A DNA stretch of 64,000 nt. Source: Calonectria ilicicola. Lineage: Eukaryota > Ascomycota > Sordariomycetes > Hypocreales > Nectriaceae. Positions 13,343 through 24,732 of this stretch are shown one piece after another. Below the pieces are notes generated by a model. That model was not told where the DNA came from and ran no database searches. It saw nothing but the letters and a program-made list of their open reading frames with translations. How positions within the stretch are numbered: position 1 is the stretch's first letter; the number at the start of each line of letters is the position of its first letter. The DNA lies in assembly GCA_020809705.1 (NCBI GenBank), contig CP085826.1, positions 7,874,001-7,938,000 of the forward strand, in the 5' to 3' direction. Made by a program: the position numbers and the translations under genes.

Positions 13343-14912
13343 TTATTCCGTCCAAGTTATTGTTTTGTACCTCAAAAACTCATCCAGCCCTTGAGCAGAG
13401 TTGAATCTTCCGTACCCACTTCGCTTCACACCTCCATGTACAAGCGAAGCTTCGTCGTGCACGGTCATGGCGTTAATGTGCACGGCACCAGTCTCGTATC
13501 TTCTAGCCACTCGCATGGCTGCTCTTAAATCCCGGGAGAATACTGCGCCTGACAGCCCGTACTCGGTATCATTTGCAATTGCGAGAGCCTCCTCTTCTGT
13601 CTCGAACGCGATCAGCGACACGGTCGGGCCGAAGGACTCTGTATGGTAGATCTCCATGTCTTTTGATACATCAGAAACGATGATGGGTCTCATTTTAGTA
13701 GGTTGATCTTCCAAGGCGTGTGGGTCACCAAAAAGGATGGTGGCGCCCTTTCCCACGGCGTCGGCGATGAGTTTCTCATTCTTGGTAACCGCCGCTGAGT
13801 TAATCAACACAAAAGGTGGAGCCTCTGAGCCAAACACCTTTTGCGTGGCCTTCTGTAGGGCAATGCCAAAATTATGGACGATAGATTGATGGACCAGAAT
13901 GCGCTCCGTGGACATGCAGACTTGACCACCCTGCAGTAAATAGTTAGATACGGCAAGTAAGCGAAAGTAACTGCAAAAGCCCATCAACATACATGGATAA
14001 AGGCACCCACTGCACAACTAGCTGCGGCCTTTTCAATATCAGCATCTTTGAGGACAATAGCGCTGGCCTTGCCACCAAGTTCTAGCAAAAGAGGCTTGAC
14101 GTATTTGCCTGCGATGCTGGCGACGATGCCTCCTACAAGACTGCTCCCGGTAAAATTGATCTTCTTTACCGCTGCATGGGCAATCAGAGTACTTGTGATT
14201 TCGGCTGCGTCTTCGCGTCGGTGGTAGATGACATTGAGACATCCGTCCGGGAGACCGGCCTGTCGGAAAATGTCACCAATGGCCCAGAACACGAGTGGAC
14301 AGAATTCGGAGCCTTTGAGGACCGTGGTATTGCCCGTCGCGAGAGCAAATGCGACCGATCTAACCCCAAGGACATAGGGAGCGTTCCTACAACAACATCA
14401 GCCCAAGTCATGTAGACAGAGATGGTTACAATAGATGAATTAAAATACCATGGTGCAATAGCAAGAACAACACCATATGGCTCCTTGACCACGAATGCGT
14501 GCGAGCCCTCTTCTGCTGTCACTGGGACCGAGCCCTGCAGTGCGGCTTCAATCCTGCCGCCAATGTCTCTCAAAATTTGAACAGTCGCATTTATGTTGAT
14601 TTCCATGAACTGGGCTCCGGCCCCTGTCTCCGCATTCTGGTAAGATAACAGCTCCTCTTTTCTGCTAAGAAATAGGTCTGCTACGCGGAACAGGATCTGC
14701 CTTCGAAAGGCAGGCTTTGTCTGTGACCATGATGGGAACGCCGCCTCAGCTGCCTGGACGGCCTCAACGGCTTCTTTATTGGAGACAGATGAGCTATTCC
14801 AGATTTTTTTACCAGTAGCTGGGTTGTGAACATCGAATGTTGAAGACGTAACGGCATCCTTGCCATTGATGATCAATGGGATAGGATCAAGAGTAGACAG
14901 AGCGGCCACCAT
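13343..14912 (-). CDS. Aldehyde dehydrogenase, vanillin/salicylaldehyde dehydrogenase type
   Basis: Three exons: 14912-14449, 14386-13993, 13930-13343, giving 481 aa. Both introns are 62 bp and GT-AG. NAD-dependent ALDH fold with the general-base Glu in LLELGGKAS, the catalytic Cys in GGQVCMSTERI, the ESFGPTVSLI block, and a C-terminal MTVHDEASLVHGGVKRSGYGRFN. That last block is characteristic of the aromatic-aldehyde subgroup (vanillin and salicylaldehyde dehydrogenases) as I know it. Likely reaction: aromatic aldehyde to acid with NAD+, in the cytosol. In this cluster it would take up the aldehyde released by the stilbene-type oxygenase or the flavoprotein. Confidence 0.92.
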
Positions 14913-15778
14913 TATTTCAGACGCAGATCTTACGGCAATATTTTTTTAGCAGAGGACTGGACAAGATTGTTCTCTAATACGCGCATTAATTATTGTTTAA
15001 TATTTATCTACTTTCACCCATATAATAATCAAGTGCAAACAGCTTACGATGTAGACTATTACCCACCCAGATGGATTATAAATGTCAAGAAACAAGGTGG
15101 GTGGGGAAGTAAGTGGGGATCTCGTGCGTTCTACTGGGTGGGTACATTAGTTCTTTGTGGCACACTGCGTTTGGTACAAGAGTCAATGGAATCAATGGAA
15201 GTGTGTCTAGTGGATTCAATCTTTTGGTTTTTATCGATATTTCGGGTAAATAATGGACAATTGTCCATTTGTATCCATTGGGTTGCACCCTTACTCAGCG
15301 TCGCGCGAGAATGGGAGAATCTACGCGTCATGAGTTCAACCTCCAAGCTCACTTTGTCATTCTAAGAAATCCAAAGAACAGCAAACCAAACAAACGAATA
15401 GCCCTGCCTCTCTAGTATTTCTTAAGCATTGTGTCATTCTTAGCCTAGACTAAAATAGCTACAAATTTTTTGTTGGCCCAGAGCTCCAACTGGACCCTCC
15501 CGGCTCTCGCAAAGATTTTCGCCTTGCACCGTCAAAAGTTTTGCTTTCTAGTCTTAATAAGCCTAACAAAAACCAACCGTTATTTCAATCTTCGCTTAGC
15601 CACATGTTCCCAAAGTGAGCAGGAAGTAAAACTTCCCTGTCACTAAGTGTCACACCTGCGGCCATCGTAGGACTGACAGACAGCCCTAACTCTTGCATTC
15701 CGGGGTAGAGTGCTCTCCCAGCTGCGGCACTGCTGATCGGTCCAAGCCTTATTGGTTATACACTAGAAATGAAATTTA
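14913..15778. other. Aldehyde dehydrogenase promoter and gene-free stretch
   Basis: No gene is recognised. The part nearest the dehydrogenase holds the inverted repeat and GTGGGG copies listed at 15060-15144. The rest is anonymous sequence. Confidence 0.45.
15060..15144. promoter_or_regulatory. Inverted repeat TACCCACCCAG / CTGGGTGGGTA with GTGGGG copies
   Basis: An exact 11-bp inverted repeat (15060-15070 and 15134-15144) is separated by 63 bp that contain two GTGGGG copies at 15101-15106 and 15113-15118. It lies 150-230 bp upstream of the aldehyde dehydrogenase start, a sensible place for operators. The G-rich hexamer fits a CreA/Cre1-type site. The longer arm may serve a pathway-specific factor. 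Confidence 0.45.
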
Positions 15779-16051
15779 TTAGCAACTGTCGGCCACCATA
15801 GTCACAAGGCGAGGATATACTTCATTCATGTTTTTCTCTCGATCATAGCAAACTCTTCCTCCAACACTTGGACAGTATCTAGCTCCAATAATCATAGAGC
15901 GGACCTCAGTGGCAACCTGGCAATGACAAGCAAGCTGTTGAGCAGCAGTAAGAGGCGTCCTGTATACTGATTAGCTGGCAAAAATTGTCATTGTATCAAG
16001 GGGAAAATATCAAGCTGCAATAGCTACAAGAAGGATGTTGGTAATTTGCAT
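15779..16051 (-). pseudogene. Small cysteine-rich secreted-protein locus, interrupted by two in-frame stops
   Basis: From the ATG at 16051 the frame starts MQITNILLVAIAA, a good signal-peptide core, then meets TGA (16010-16012) and TAA (15971-15973). It then continues in the same frame as RTPLTAAQQLACHCQVATEV and GARYCPSVGGRVCYD, ending MVADSC and TAA at 15779. The five cysteines and about 90-residue size are typical of small secreted fungal proteins. No GT-AG or GC-AG intron that I can find removes both stops and keeps this frame. Either the gene is broken or it splices in a way I cannot resolve. No family is recognised. Confidence 0.4.
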
Positions 16052-17408
16052 GGTGGATTGTTTGATAAAATTGATAATATGAGGTTGTATAAAGAGTAAT
16101 GATGTTTGATTGAGATGAGATAAATTTTCTGGGAGAATAACAGTTAGCTTTTTATATGTACGGTTCGACAAGGTCTGAGTTCGACATGTGAGAGTCATAG
16201 GATCAGGCCCAACCTGTAACAGTCATTGCATTCATCATCATGCACCTATTCTCATCTCCTTCCGACTCATCTAATTTAATTCAGGCGAGTTACAACAAAC
16301 ATGAGAACGCCACTTTGAGATAATAATCATATTGACACTGGCTTGAAATGCAATGCCATCGGTATCAGCTGAATTTAACCCTAGCCTCAAGCCAAATCAA
16401 GTACGAAATACGAGTTCTACCATTACGAGAGGAATAAACCAAGTTTCAGCCATGTTTTAGGGGCAAAATCCAAACAGTTCTCTAAAGTTTATTATGCAAA
16501 CATAAAACATACTTATTGTGGGATTACTACAAAAATTGCCAAATCACCACACCCGAGCACTTGGTATCTGCGTTTCAATGATAAAACGACCCTTAAAGTC
16601 TATTATACAAGCATCAAATACGCTTATTTAGGGATGACTTTAGGCCCGTCACGGCTAGTAGGGCGTAGGGCGTAAGGCGTACGGGAACTAGCTACCAACA
16701 CGAAAGCACGGTTGCACAGAAATACTCGATGGACAAGAGCTTGGCTAATAGAGCCTTCATAGAGCCTACATAGGCAAACAAGGAATTGAATAGAAGACTC
16801 CTCATCGTTATGCTTAGCGCACCTTCGCTCCGCGGCCGCTACCGGCAGCCTGTTCCAATTAGTAGAGTAGTGAAGAAAAAGAGATCCCAGAAAGACTCAA
16901 GCACGGGCCTGACGAAGGTAAATACCAGGGCGCAAAAAAGAGGGCAGACTAGAAGAAACGGTCGTGCCTTGAGCATTATAGGACCAACACAAATGTTGCC
17001 AAATCACCACGCTCGAGCCCTTATTTCTGAATTAGGAATCGAGTGTTGAAGGTTTATTATACATCTGAAATAGCCATATTATGGAACTGCAGCAAAGTTT
17101 ACTGAGTCACCGTTGTCAAGTCCTTGCCTTCCAGTAAACGGCCGGCTTTGCAAGAAGCAAGTTTCAGTTTTTGTACAAGATAGTGCCGCCACTGACCTAC
17201 TCTAATAATTCCAAAACTTGGTACTTTAGTTGTGATTATTTGAGCACCGCGATCGGATTACATAGTCCATTACATTGCCTTGATTCAGTATTAAAGCATC
17301 TCGAACCTCAATCTCACTTTCTTGATCATTATCTTCTGCACCTTCAAACACCGAGCACAACAACAACCTACCTTGTTCTTTGACAGAACACCAAGCACTT
17401 GTATCGTC
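16052..17408. other. Gene-free stretch with diverged repeat copies
   Basis: No coding sequence is supported; a frame at 16786-17049 lacks protein character. Two repeated motifs (listed below) suggest an old, decayed repetitive element. A short run of GGCGTA-like units lies at about 16662-16683. Confidence 0.45.
16481..17097. repeat. Diverged short repeats, probably a decayed mobile element
   Basis: A motif of about 45-50 bp beginning TCTAAAGTTTATTAT occurs at 16481-16530, again as CTTAAAGTCTATTATACAAGC at 16592-16640, and more loosely at 17044-17097. A second motif, with exact core TTGCCAAATCACCAC followed by CCGAGC or TCGAGC, occurs at 16536-16550 and 16996-17010. Order and spacing differ, so this is not a simple tandem array. 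Confidence 0.5.
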
Positions 17409-17882
17409 ATGAAGTTCCAAATTGAAATCATTACCCTTCTTGCTACTCTCCTCCCAGCTGTGAGCGCTATTCCTGCCAACCCAGTGGACTTGGATGACCG
17501 CGATGTTAGTCTATTGGACAGGCAACGCCAATATACATGCGCAAGAGAGCGCAATAACCTCGGCGCCTGCAACGCAGCAATCAGGCGCCTCAGAGGCCAT
17601 GAGGCCAGAGGATGCGATGTCTGGGGTAAGACTACGCCTTGCAGAGATTTTGAGAATTTTATCGCACACAATCTAACATAACCATAATCCAGCTTGCATT
17701 GGCGCCTTCGCAGCTGTCATTCCTGCTTGTGGCTCTGCGGTTGATGAATTCGGTCTAAGTCATTTACGCTCCTGCTTCTAGGGTATCAGGACTGACCAGC
17801 TTCAGACCCGCTCGCAGACATTGCCTGCATTGGGGCCGTTGCCAACTTCCAGGGCCCTTGTAAAGGCTGCGAGCCATTCTAA
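17409..17882 (+). CDS. Small secreted cysteine-rich protein
   Basis: Three exons: 17409-17625, 17693-17758, 17806-17882, 119 aa. Residues 1-20 (MKFQIEIITLLATLLPAVSA) form a clear signal peptide, followed by a short acidic pro-region. The mature part has cysteines in CARERNNLGACNAAIRR, GCDVWACIGAFAAVIPACGSA, DIACIGAVANFQGPCKGC. The helix-rich CDVWAC...ACIGAVAN..C..C pattern recalls, weakly, the fungal calcium-binding-protein domain (PF12192 type), but I am not certain. The second intron is chosen with donor A|GTCATT, giving GLNPLADIAC; a donor 5 bases upstream (G|GTCTAA) would give a protein one residue shorter. Secreted; a role at the cell surface or in host or competitor contact is possible. 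Confidence 0.72.
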
Positions 17883-20766
17883 TTTGATCAATGGACCATC
17901 TGACCCGTATGTGATTAAAATGTGGTGGACATTTCTATCAGTGAAATAGAGCCCAACTTTGGGGTTTAGTTTCAAATCCCAGCACGAAAAGACGTCTGTC
18001 AGGGCCGCGGTAGGGAGAAATATTCTGCTTCTGTTTAAGTCGGCAGGCCGACTCCAGGCAAGATGGGTGACTATGAGCAGTCTCACAAAATTGTGAGCGA
18101 GATTAGTACACAAAAATGCGCTTTAGGTCGGTATTCAAACTAAGCTGTGCCATAAATAGCTATTAGATGCATACCAATACACCAATCCGAAAAACATGCT
18201 TGAATTTTGCTAGAAGTCGGTTGGCTGCTTAAATTATCATGCAGATGGATCATCATGACAGCAATTACACTAACCCGGAACGTAGACCTCACCGTGAGGA
18301 ATTGTTCAGCAACATATTAATCGAATTTACCCACTGTCATATAATCTATTTATATCGCTTTAATATCTTCCTGAATTTACTTGTAAAATAGTTACGAGTT
18401 TACAAACTATTACTGACCCGAGATATTTATAAATATTGAGAAATATAAGCTAACTATAGGGTAGGTTTTTGGTGTAGGTTGTGACGAATGCTCCCTCCCG
18501 AGGCTAAAAGTGCAGTGAAAGAAAGACCCCTGAATGCAACCATGTGTCCCAAGACCACCTTGTTCTACGAGTTTGTGGACTCAACAAATTTATGCAGAAG
18601 GTAAAAAATGGAATTATGCTCACATATAGTAGGATCCTAAGATATGAGATGACGCTATTGATCATCTTGTTATAAACAGACGAATATGTCTTCAAATCGG
18701 CTGGCTAGTCACGTGACTATTTGCGTCTGGGGTAACACGGTGTCTCAAAAGCGCCCTGCAATTGACGGACGATATTTGACAGTGAGGTCACATGCTATAG
18801 TGCAAATCCAAATAATGATTGAAGGCAGCCAATATCTGTTTTTGATATCTCCACAAGAGAACACTCGGTAATGTCTCAACCCCCGGACTTGAGTTTGACC
18901 TCATTGTCTCGGCTACGATGAGGAATGCAATGGTCATGACGGTTAGTGGATAGCGCAATGTAATGTTGGATTGGCGATAAGCCAAAATAGGGATGTGAGA
19001 TGATCAAAGTTTTTCGCCTTCAGCGTTTCATTTGTTTATTTTTCTTTAGGTGTGCAAAACAAGGGTGCCATGGCCAAGCTTGAGTTTATTTTGGTGGTCC
19101 ATGTGTTTTTTGGGGGGGAGGATGGAGAGGGAGGGAAAGGGTACGTACGCCATTTACGCCAAGTGCCTTGGCGATGGCTGCAAGCACGATTGATTCTACG
19201 TGGACAGACGAAGGTTATTTTCCGTACGCGTGTATTTTTACCAAATCACATGCCGATGCCAAGGTGAGTTGCGCATGCCAATGCAAATCACCAAACGCCA
19301 AGTTCTAAAAACGGTGCTAAATTTTTTTGACGTCTTACCCTGGAGTGGAGTCGCATCGCTTAGTGGGCAATACGAGAAAAAAAAAAGGCGAAAAAACAAT
19401 AGGGTGAGAAATAAGTAAGACGAGGTTTCATGTCGGATTGCGCAACAGAGCTGTGTCATCAGCGAGGCTCAAACATGGCAGCAACAAAGCAGCGGGGCGG
19501 CCTCGTTATGCGGGGATCGGAATATGATACCGACGACGAGCGCTCGCCCAGTAACGCGTCAGGGTGATGACGCGCCCGAACCGTCATGGTACGCGTCACC
19601 AGTGGGAGTGTGCGGATGAGGTGATTGGCTGGGGAGGGGGATGGGCGGGTTTTGGAAAGCTCGTATTTGTGCGACTTGGATGGATTGGACTGATTGACTT
19701 GATTGGCATTGCATGCAAGGTGAGAGAGGGATGGGAGTGGGAGAGAGATTGAGAGGGATGAGACAGATGGAGATGCCTGCAACAAAGAGTAGATCGCTTC
19801 TCGTCTAGATACGGGAAGTGGACATTGCAGCACGCAGCTAACGAGACAGATGCCCCCTTTCCCAGTTATTTTTGACGGTACGGTACGGTACGGAGTGCCA
19901 CCACGGAGAGTGCCCTGGACTAGCCCGCTCAGGTAATCAATTCCCACCTGAAAGGAATACGGGGGATTCAACGTTTGTTCGCGTTCGCACAGGGCACAGC
20001 CACCTCCCGGCCCGTCGTCGTCGTCGTCTGGGCCCTGTTCGTTTTGTTCTGGGTCTTGTTCTGGTTTTGTTCTGGAGAGAGAGAGTGTGTGTGTCCGCTT
20101 CTCCCGTGCCCCCCTGAGCGAGCCAGCAAAAGCACACTTACTTACTACTGGCTTGACTGGCTTGACTGGCTGGCTGCGGGACAAATGACAGCCGCCGGCC
20201 GGACCCCCCGTTGCAAGGTGCCAGGTGCCAGGTGCTAAGCTGCCAGGGGCAAAGCAACCAAGGGTGCGCCAGGTCTGTCTGTCTCGCCCACTACGAACAA
20301 TGGAGTAGGTAGGCTGTGCTGCTCTGCTCAATTTCTCAATTTCTCCCCCCATGGCTCCCCCCCCCATGCCCCATGCTCGGCAGCGGAGTCCAGTGTGCCG
20401 TTTACGCAGGGGGCGAGTCATCTCATCACCCAGCCGACCCACTGTCGTCGGACACTCAAAATTGCAACGGTTGGATGGGAATTTTGGGAATTGGTCCATT
20501 TGATTGATTGCATTGTTGCAACCAACCAACCAACCCGCCAAAGCTGTCAACTGTCTGTCCGCCTTTCCCGACAACAGACAGCCAGACAGACAGACAGACC
20601 AGACTGTAAGTAAGTAAACGAAAAGGCAACGGGAAAAAAAAAGCAGCAGCAGCAGTAGGTAGTGCAGCAGTAGCATGTGTATACTCCATCACACAACTGC
20701 TACTACCACCACTACCACTACTCCTACTCCTCCTCCTCTTCTTATTCTTCCTCCGCCGTCGTCACC
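17883..20766. other. Long intergenic region including the FLC promoter
   Basis: AT-rich and featureless from 17883 to about 19000, then GC-rich and simple-repeat-rich up to the FLC start. A 405-codon minus-strand frame at 19459-20676 is low-complexity antisense of this promoter and is not taken as a gene. Confidence 0.5.
19870..20760. repeat. Microsatellite-rich 5' region of the FLC gene
   Basis: Many short simple repeats: CGGTA units at 19875-19893, GTC/CGT triplets near 20012-20026, GA then GT runs at 20075-20094, CTTGACTGG units near 20151-20170, GACA units near 20576-20603, GCA triplets near 20643-20657, and CTCC/TTC runs just before the start. This is common in promoters and leaders of highly expressed fungal housekeeping genes. 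Confidence 0.6.
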
Positions 20767-22950
20767 ATGAGACTCTTACGGCGTCTCGTCGCCCCCGTCG
20801 TCGCCCTCCTCTCCCTCTCCGCCGCACCCGCCAACGCCGAGCGCATCCTCTCGTCCAACTCGCTCAACGCCTGCTCAGCCAACTCGGAATTCAGCGCCAG
20901 CCGCTTCAACGTCACCTTCACCCCCAGCGATGGCCTCGCCAACTTCGACGTCGTCATCACCTCGTCCATCGAGGGCAAGGTCAAGTTCGACATCTCCATC
21001 ACCGCCTATGGCTACCGCTTCTTCCACGACACCATGGACCCGTGCAAGATGGGCCTCGCCGGTCTGTGTCCCATGACGGCCGGAAAGATCCCCTTTGAGT
21101 TCAACTACCAGATCGACGAGAGCTCCGTGAAGCAGATTCCCAGCATCGCCTACACCGTCCCCGATCTCGACGCCAAGGTCCGTGTCTACGTCAACATGTC
21201 CAGCACCGGCGAGTCTGTCGCCTGCGTCGAGGCCGACGTCTCCAACGGAGCCACAGTCAACCTGCTCGGTGTCAAGTGGGCGGCCGCCGCCGTCATTGGT
21301 CTTGCGCTGCTCACATCCGCATCGCTCTCCGGACTCGGTCACTCCAATGCCGCTGCCCATGTCGCCGCTCACACGCTGTCGCTACTCGGATACTTCCAGA
21401 CCCAGGCCTACATTGGCATGACCAGTCTCCCGCTGCCCCCAATCGTCATGTCCTGGACCCAGGATTTCCAGTGGTCTATGGGCATCATCCACGTCTCCTT
21501 CATGCAGGACGCCCTCACCTGGTATCAGCGCGCAACCGGAGGTACCGCCGCTCAGATTCTCAGCTCACTAACCACCACATCCGTCCAGGTCGCAAAGCGA
21601 GCCATAGGTTCCACCGCCTTTGATTATGGAGTGAGCCTGATTGAGCGTGCCAACCTCAAGACCGAGTCCGGCGGATACATTGTCTTTGGTATCCAGCGAG
21701 TCGCCTTCAAGGAGAATATCGAGACTACTAACCTTTTTATGACTGGTCTGACATTCTTCTGCATATTGGCTATTCTGACCGCCCTGGGTGTCCTCATTTG
21801 CAAGGGCATCTGCGATCTCTTGGTCAACAAGCAAATCATTAGACACGACCAGTTCCTCGAGTTCCGAACCGGCTGGCAGGTGGTGCTCAAGGGTTTGTTG
21901 CTGCGCATCACCCTCGTCGGATTGACCCAGATGGCTGTGCTGTGCTTGTGGGAATTCACCCAGAAGGACTCGGCCGCCGAAGTCTTCTTGGCTGTCTTGT
22001 TCCTCATTTCCATGTTTGGAGTCGTGGGCTGGGCTGCTTTCAAGATCATTACAACCGCTCGACGATCCATGGCCACCCACGGAAACCCCGCCTTCATTCT
22101 CTTCTCCGACCCCCAGACCCTCAACAAATGGGGTTTCCTCTACATTCAGTACCGAGCTTCGGCCTATTACTATCTCGCTCCCACCGTCGGTTATGTCCTT
22201 GTCAAGGCCGCCATCCTGGCCTTTTCCCAGCAAAAGGACAGCTTGGTGCCCGCCATTGGTTTCCTTATTCTCGAGGCCGCTGCTCTGATTGCGTCAGCAG
22301 TCATCAGACCATGGATGGACAAGTCGACAAACTCGTTCAACATTGCTATCTGCTCCGTCAACTTTGTCAACACAATTATTCTCTTCGTCTTCACAAACGT
22401 CTTTTCTGCCCCAGACCTGGTTGTTGGAATCTTCGGCATCGTTTTCTTTGTCTTTAACGCCGTTTTTGCTTTTGTCTTACTCATGATGATTATTATCACA
22501 ACCACCCTGATCGTTCTCCGCGAACAGCCCGAGCTTAAGTATCAGCTCATGGACGACGACCGAACGTCATTCATGAGATCCCAGGTCAACCTGGCGCCTT
22601 CGACAGAATTGGATGCCCTGGCTGCCACTGCGCGAGGCGATGGCCGACGACCAGTCTCCGTCGGCGATGATAGCATCTCGCTCAAGGGCCCGCCACCATC
22701 ATACCGAGACCCTCACCAGTCGCAGGACTACCAGAAGTCACTGGTCAGCCCATCTCTGGCCATGTTCCCAGCCGACAGGGGGGATAGCGGTAGACAAAAC
22801 TACGACCACAATTTATCGCCGCCAGGCAACTACAACAACCACCACACGCCCGCCCGACCCAGGTAATTATTCTCTGTCCCTAAACGATATTCTTTTGGTC
22901 ACTAACATGAGTATAGTTCTCCATGGCAGCGAGGAGCGGGCTATGACTGA
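20767..22950 (+). CDS. FLC-family TRP-like membrane protein (ML-like domain plus transmembrane domain)
   Basis: Two exons: 20767-22862 and 22917-22950, 709 aa. The intron (22863-22916) replaces a TAA tail with SPWQRGAGYD, an ending typical of this family. The N-terminal signal peptide (MRLLRRLVAPVVALLSLSAAPANA) precedes an ML-like luminal domain (about residues 24-165, with the NACSANSEFSASRFNV start and paired cysteines). A TRP-like domain with about nine hydrophobic segments follows, then a Pro/Ser-rich cytosolic tail. In yeast FLC proteins are linked to FAD import into the ER, cell-wall maintenance and calcium homeostasis. Codon use is C-rich compared with neighbours, as expected of a well-expressed gene. 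The start at 20767 is preferred over an upstream in-frame ATG (20677) because it begins the signal peptide. Confidence 0.93.
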
Positions 22951-23516
22951 GCATGATGCAAGCTCATAGCGGATTTTAACCAACATGAGACAAGGTCGTG
23001 CAGCTGCTGCCCATAAACTTGAAGGTGAACAATAGCATCACCAGAAAAGTCTTGGTAAAAAAAAAACACGACCACTGTGTACCAAAAGTCCGACACGCCT
23101 TCCTTCGATTCTCGCCACTGCGCGAGGGCTTTCCGGCCGTTTTGAAAGCTCTCGAGGCGACAGTTTTTTATATCCAGTACATATTGTCGATATCATCGGT
23201 CTACATGAAGCATTTCTAGAATTTGGGTGACCTCCCGAGCATGTTTTGGGGAGGGGCTTGTTTTATGGCCCTTGGGAGGCACACGCGGGTCCATCGCACA
23301 CGGCGTCATTGATGGTACGCGATGCGGTATGGAGGTTGGAATAAATAAGGGTTCATTGGCACAAAGCGGCGTTTGGTTATTGTCAATTCTCCAAATGGTG
23401 ACCCTGAAATCATGTCTTTTTTTAGCAGGTCAAAGTTTTCTTTTGCAAACCACTAACTATAAAATGTATCAATACACTAGCTTTGACTAGAATATACATC
23501 TGATTAAACGATTCAC
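22951..23516. other. Convergent 3' intergenic region
   Basis: Between the FLC gene and the TIM-barrel gene. No coding or RNA feature is visible. Confidence 0.45.
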
Positions 23517-24475
23517 TCATCCTTTGCGTATTCTAATTTCATCATCCCTGCCTCGGCTACTACTTGCTCCAGGCTTGGGAATCTCCAATCCCTTGAACGT
23601 CTTGGTGATGTTTGTAATGGCATCTTCAACAGGTAGCCGCTCCACCGAGCTGGCGCCGTAAAAGCCATGGACCCCATGAACTCGTTTCAAAATATAGGCT
23701 GCATCTTCAGGCGCTGCAATAGGGCCACCATGGAAGAGGACAATGATTTTCGGGTTAATCTTCACAGCCACATCTCGAATCTCCTGGATCAATTTTACAC
23801 ACTCGTCCATCGACTTGGTTGTTGCTGCCCCGATGGACCCGCTGCTTGTCAGACCCATGTGAGCGACGAGGATGTCGGCGCCTGCCCATGCCATCTTTTT
23901 GGTTTCCTCAATGTTGAAGACGTACGGCGTGGTCAGCATCCCCATTTCGTGGGCCAAACGAATCGCTTCAACTTCGAGATCGTAGCCCATGCCAGTCTCC
24001 TCAAGATTGGCACGGAACAGGCCGTCAATGAGACCGACAGTGGGGAAATTCTGAACTCCTGCAAATCCTAGGTCTTTGAGCTGTTGTAAAAAGAGTGGAA
24101 TGTTGCGAAACGGATCCGTGCCGCATACTCCCGCAATTACCGGTGTGTGTTTGACAACGGGGATCACTTCGTTTGCCTGTTGCCATTAGTAAGTAATGCT
24201 GTGTGAGATTGAGCATATAGAACAAGGGCGCATGTTAGTACCATGTCCAACAGGATATCATTGGCGTTGCCGTATGGCATCAAGCCGGAGAGAGATCCCC
24301 GTCCCGCCATGCGGAATCGACCGCTGTTGTAGATGATGATCAGGTCACCCCCGCCAGCCTCGATGAACTTGGCGGATAGGCCAATACCGGCCCCGGCACC
24401 CACGATGGGCTTGCCCTGCTCGATCTGAGCCCAGAGGCGATTGAGAATCTCATTTCTGTCCGTGGGAGGGGCCAT
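23517..24475 (-). CDS. TIM-barrel / PEP-hydrolase-like protein (Tm-1 C-terminal domain homologue)
   Basis: Two exons: 24475-24242 and 24176-23517, 297 aa; intron 24177-24241 is GT-AG. An ATG at 24499 would add 8 residues. It matches the TIM-barrel signal-transduction family (PF09370 type): [83 protein letters not shown] and [13 protein letters not shown]. In plants this domain is the C-terminal half of Tm-1, fused to a UPF0261 domain. Here the UPF0261 half is the neighbouring divergent gene only 257 bp away, so the two products probably work together. The biochemical activity of the family is poorly defined. Confidence 0.9.
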
Positions 24476-24732
24476 GGTCACGCTTGAATGATGCATCATG
24501 GACGATCAGTTGTCGCGCTATTGATAGCTTACTCCCAAATGAGTCAATTAGTCACCACATGCGGATCAAGACTGCAGGGACGGTTAGTATTGACTGGTCA
24601 ATCAGCACGATATAAGATGCTGCACAGTGACGTGTGCGACCCAAGAAAGCGAATGCGGGGACTGTTCTAGTCCTTAAGGGAAATCGGCTCGTGGTAGGAG
24701 CAGCCAACTGCAGACGCTACAACTTCAAACTC
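24476..24732. promoter_or_regulatory. Shared promoter of the two Tm-1-like half genes
   Basis: Only 257 bp separate the two start codons of this divergent pair, so the promoter is shared and co-expression is likely. No specific operator is evident by eye. Confidence 0.5.

Noticed and set aside
19459..20676. 405-codon minus-strand open frame
   Set aside because: Low-complexity translation (Leu/Phe runs, repeats) lying antisense to the simple-repeat-rich promoter of the FLC gene; no domain.
20875..22233. Antisense open frames of 165 and 221 codons within the FLC gene
   Set aside because: Mirror images of C-rich codon use in the real gene; composition is Gly/Asp/Glu-biased with no domain.
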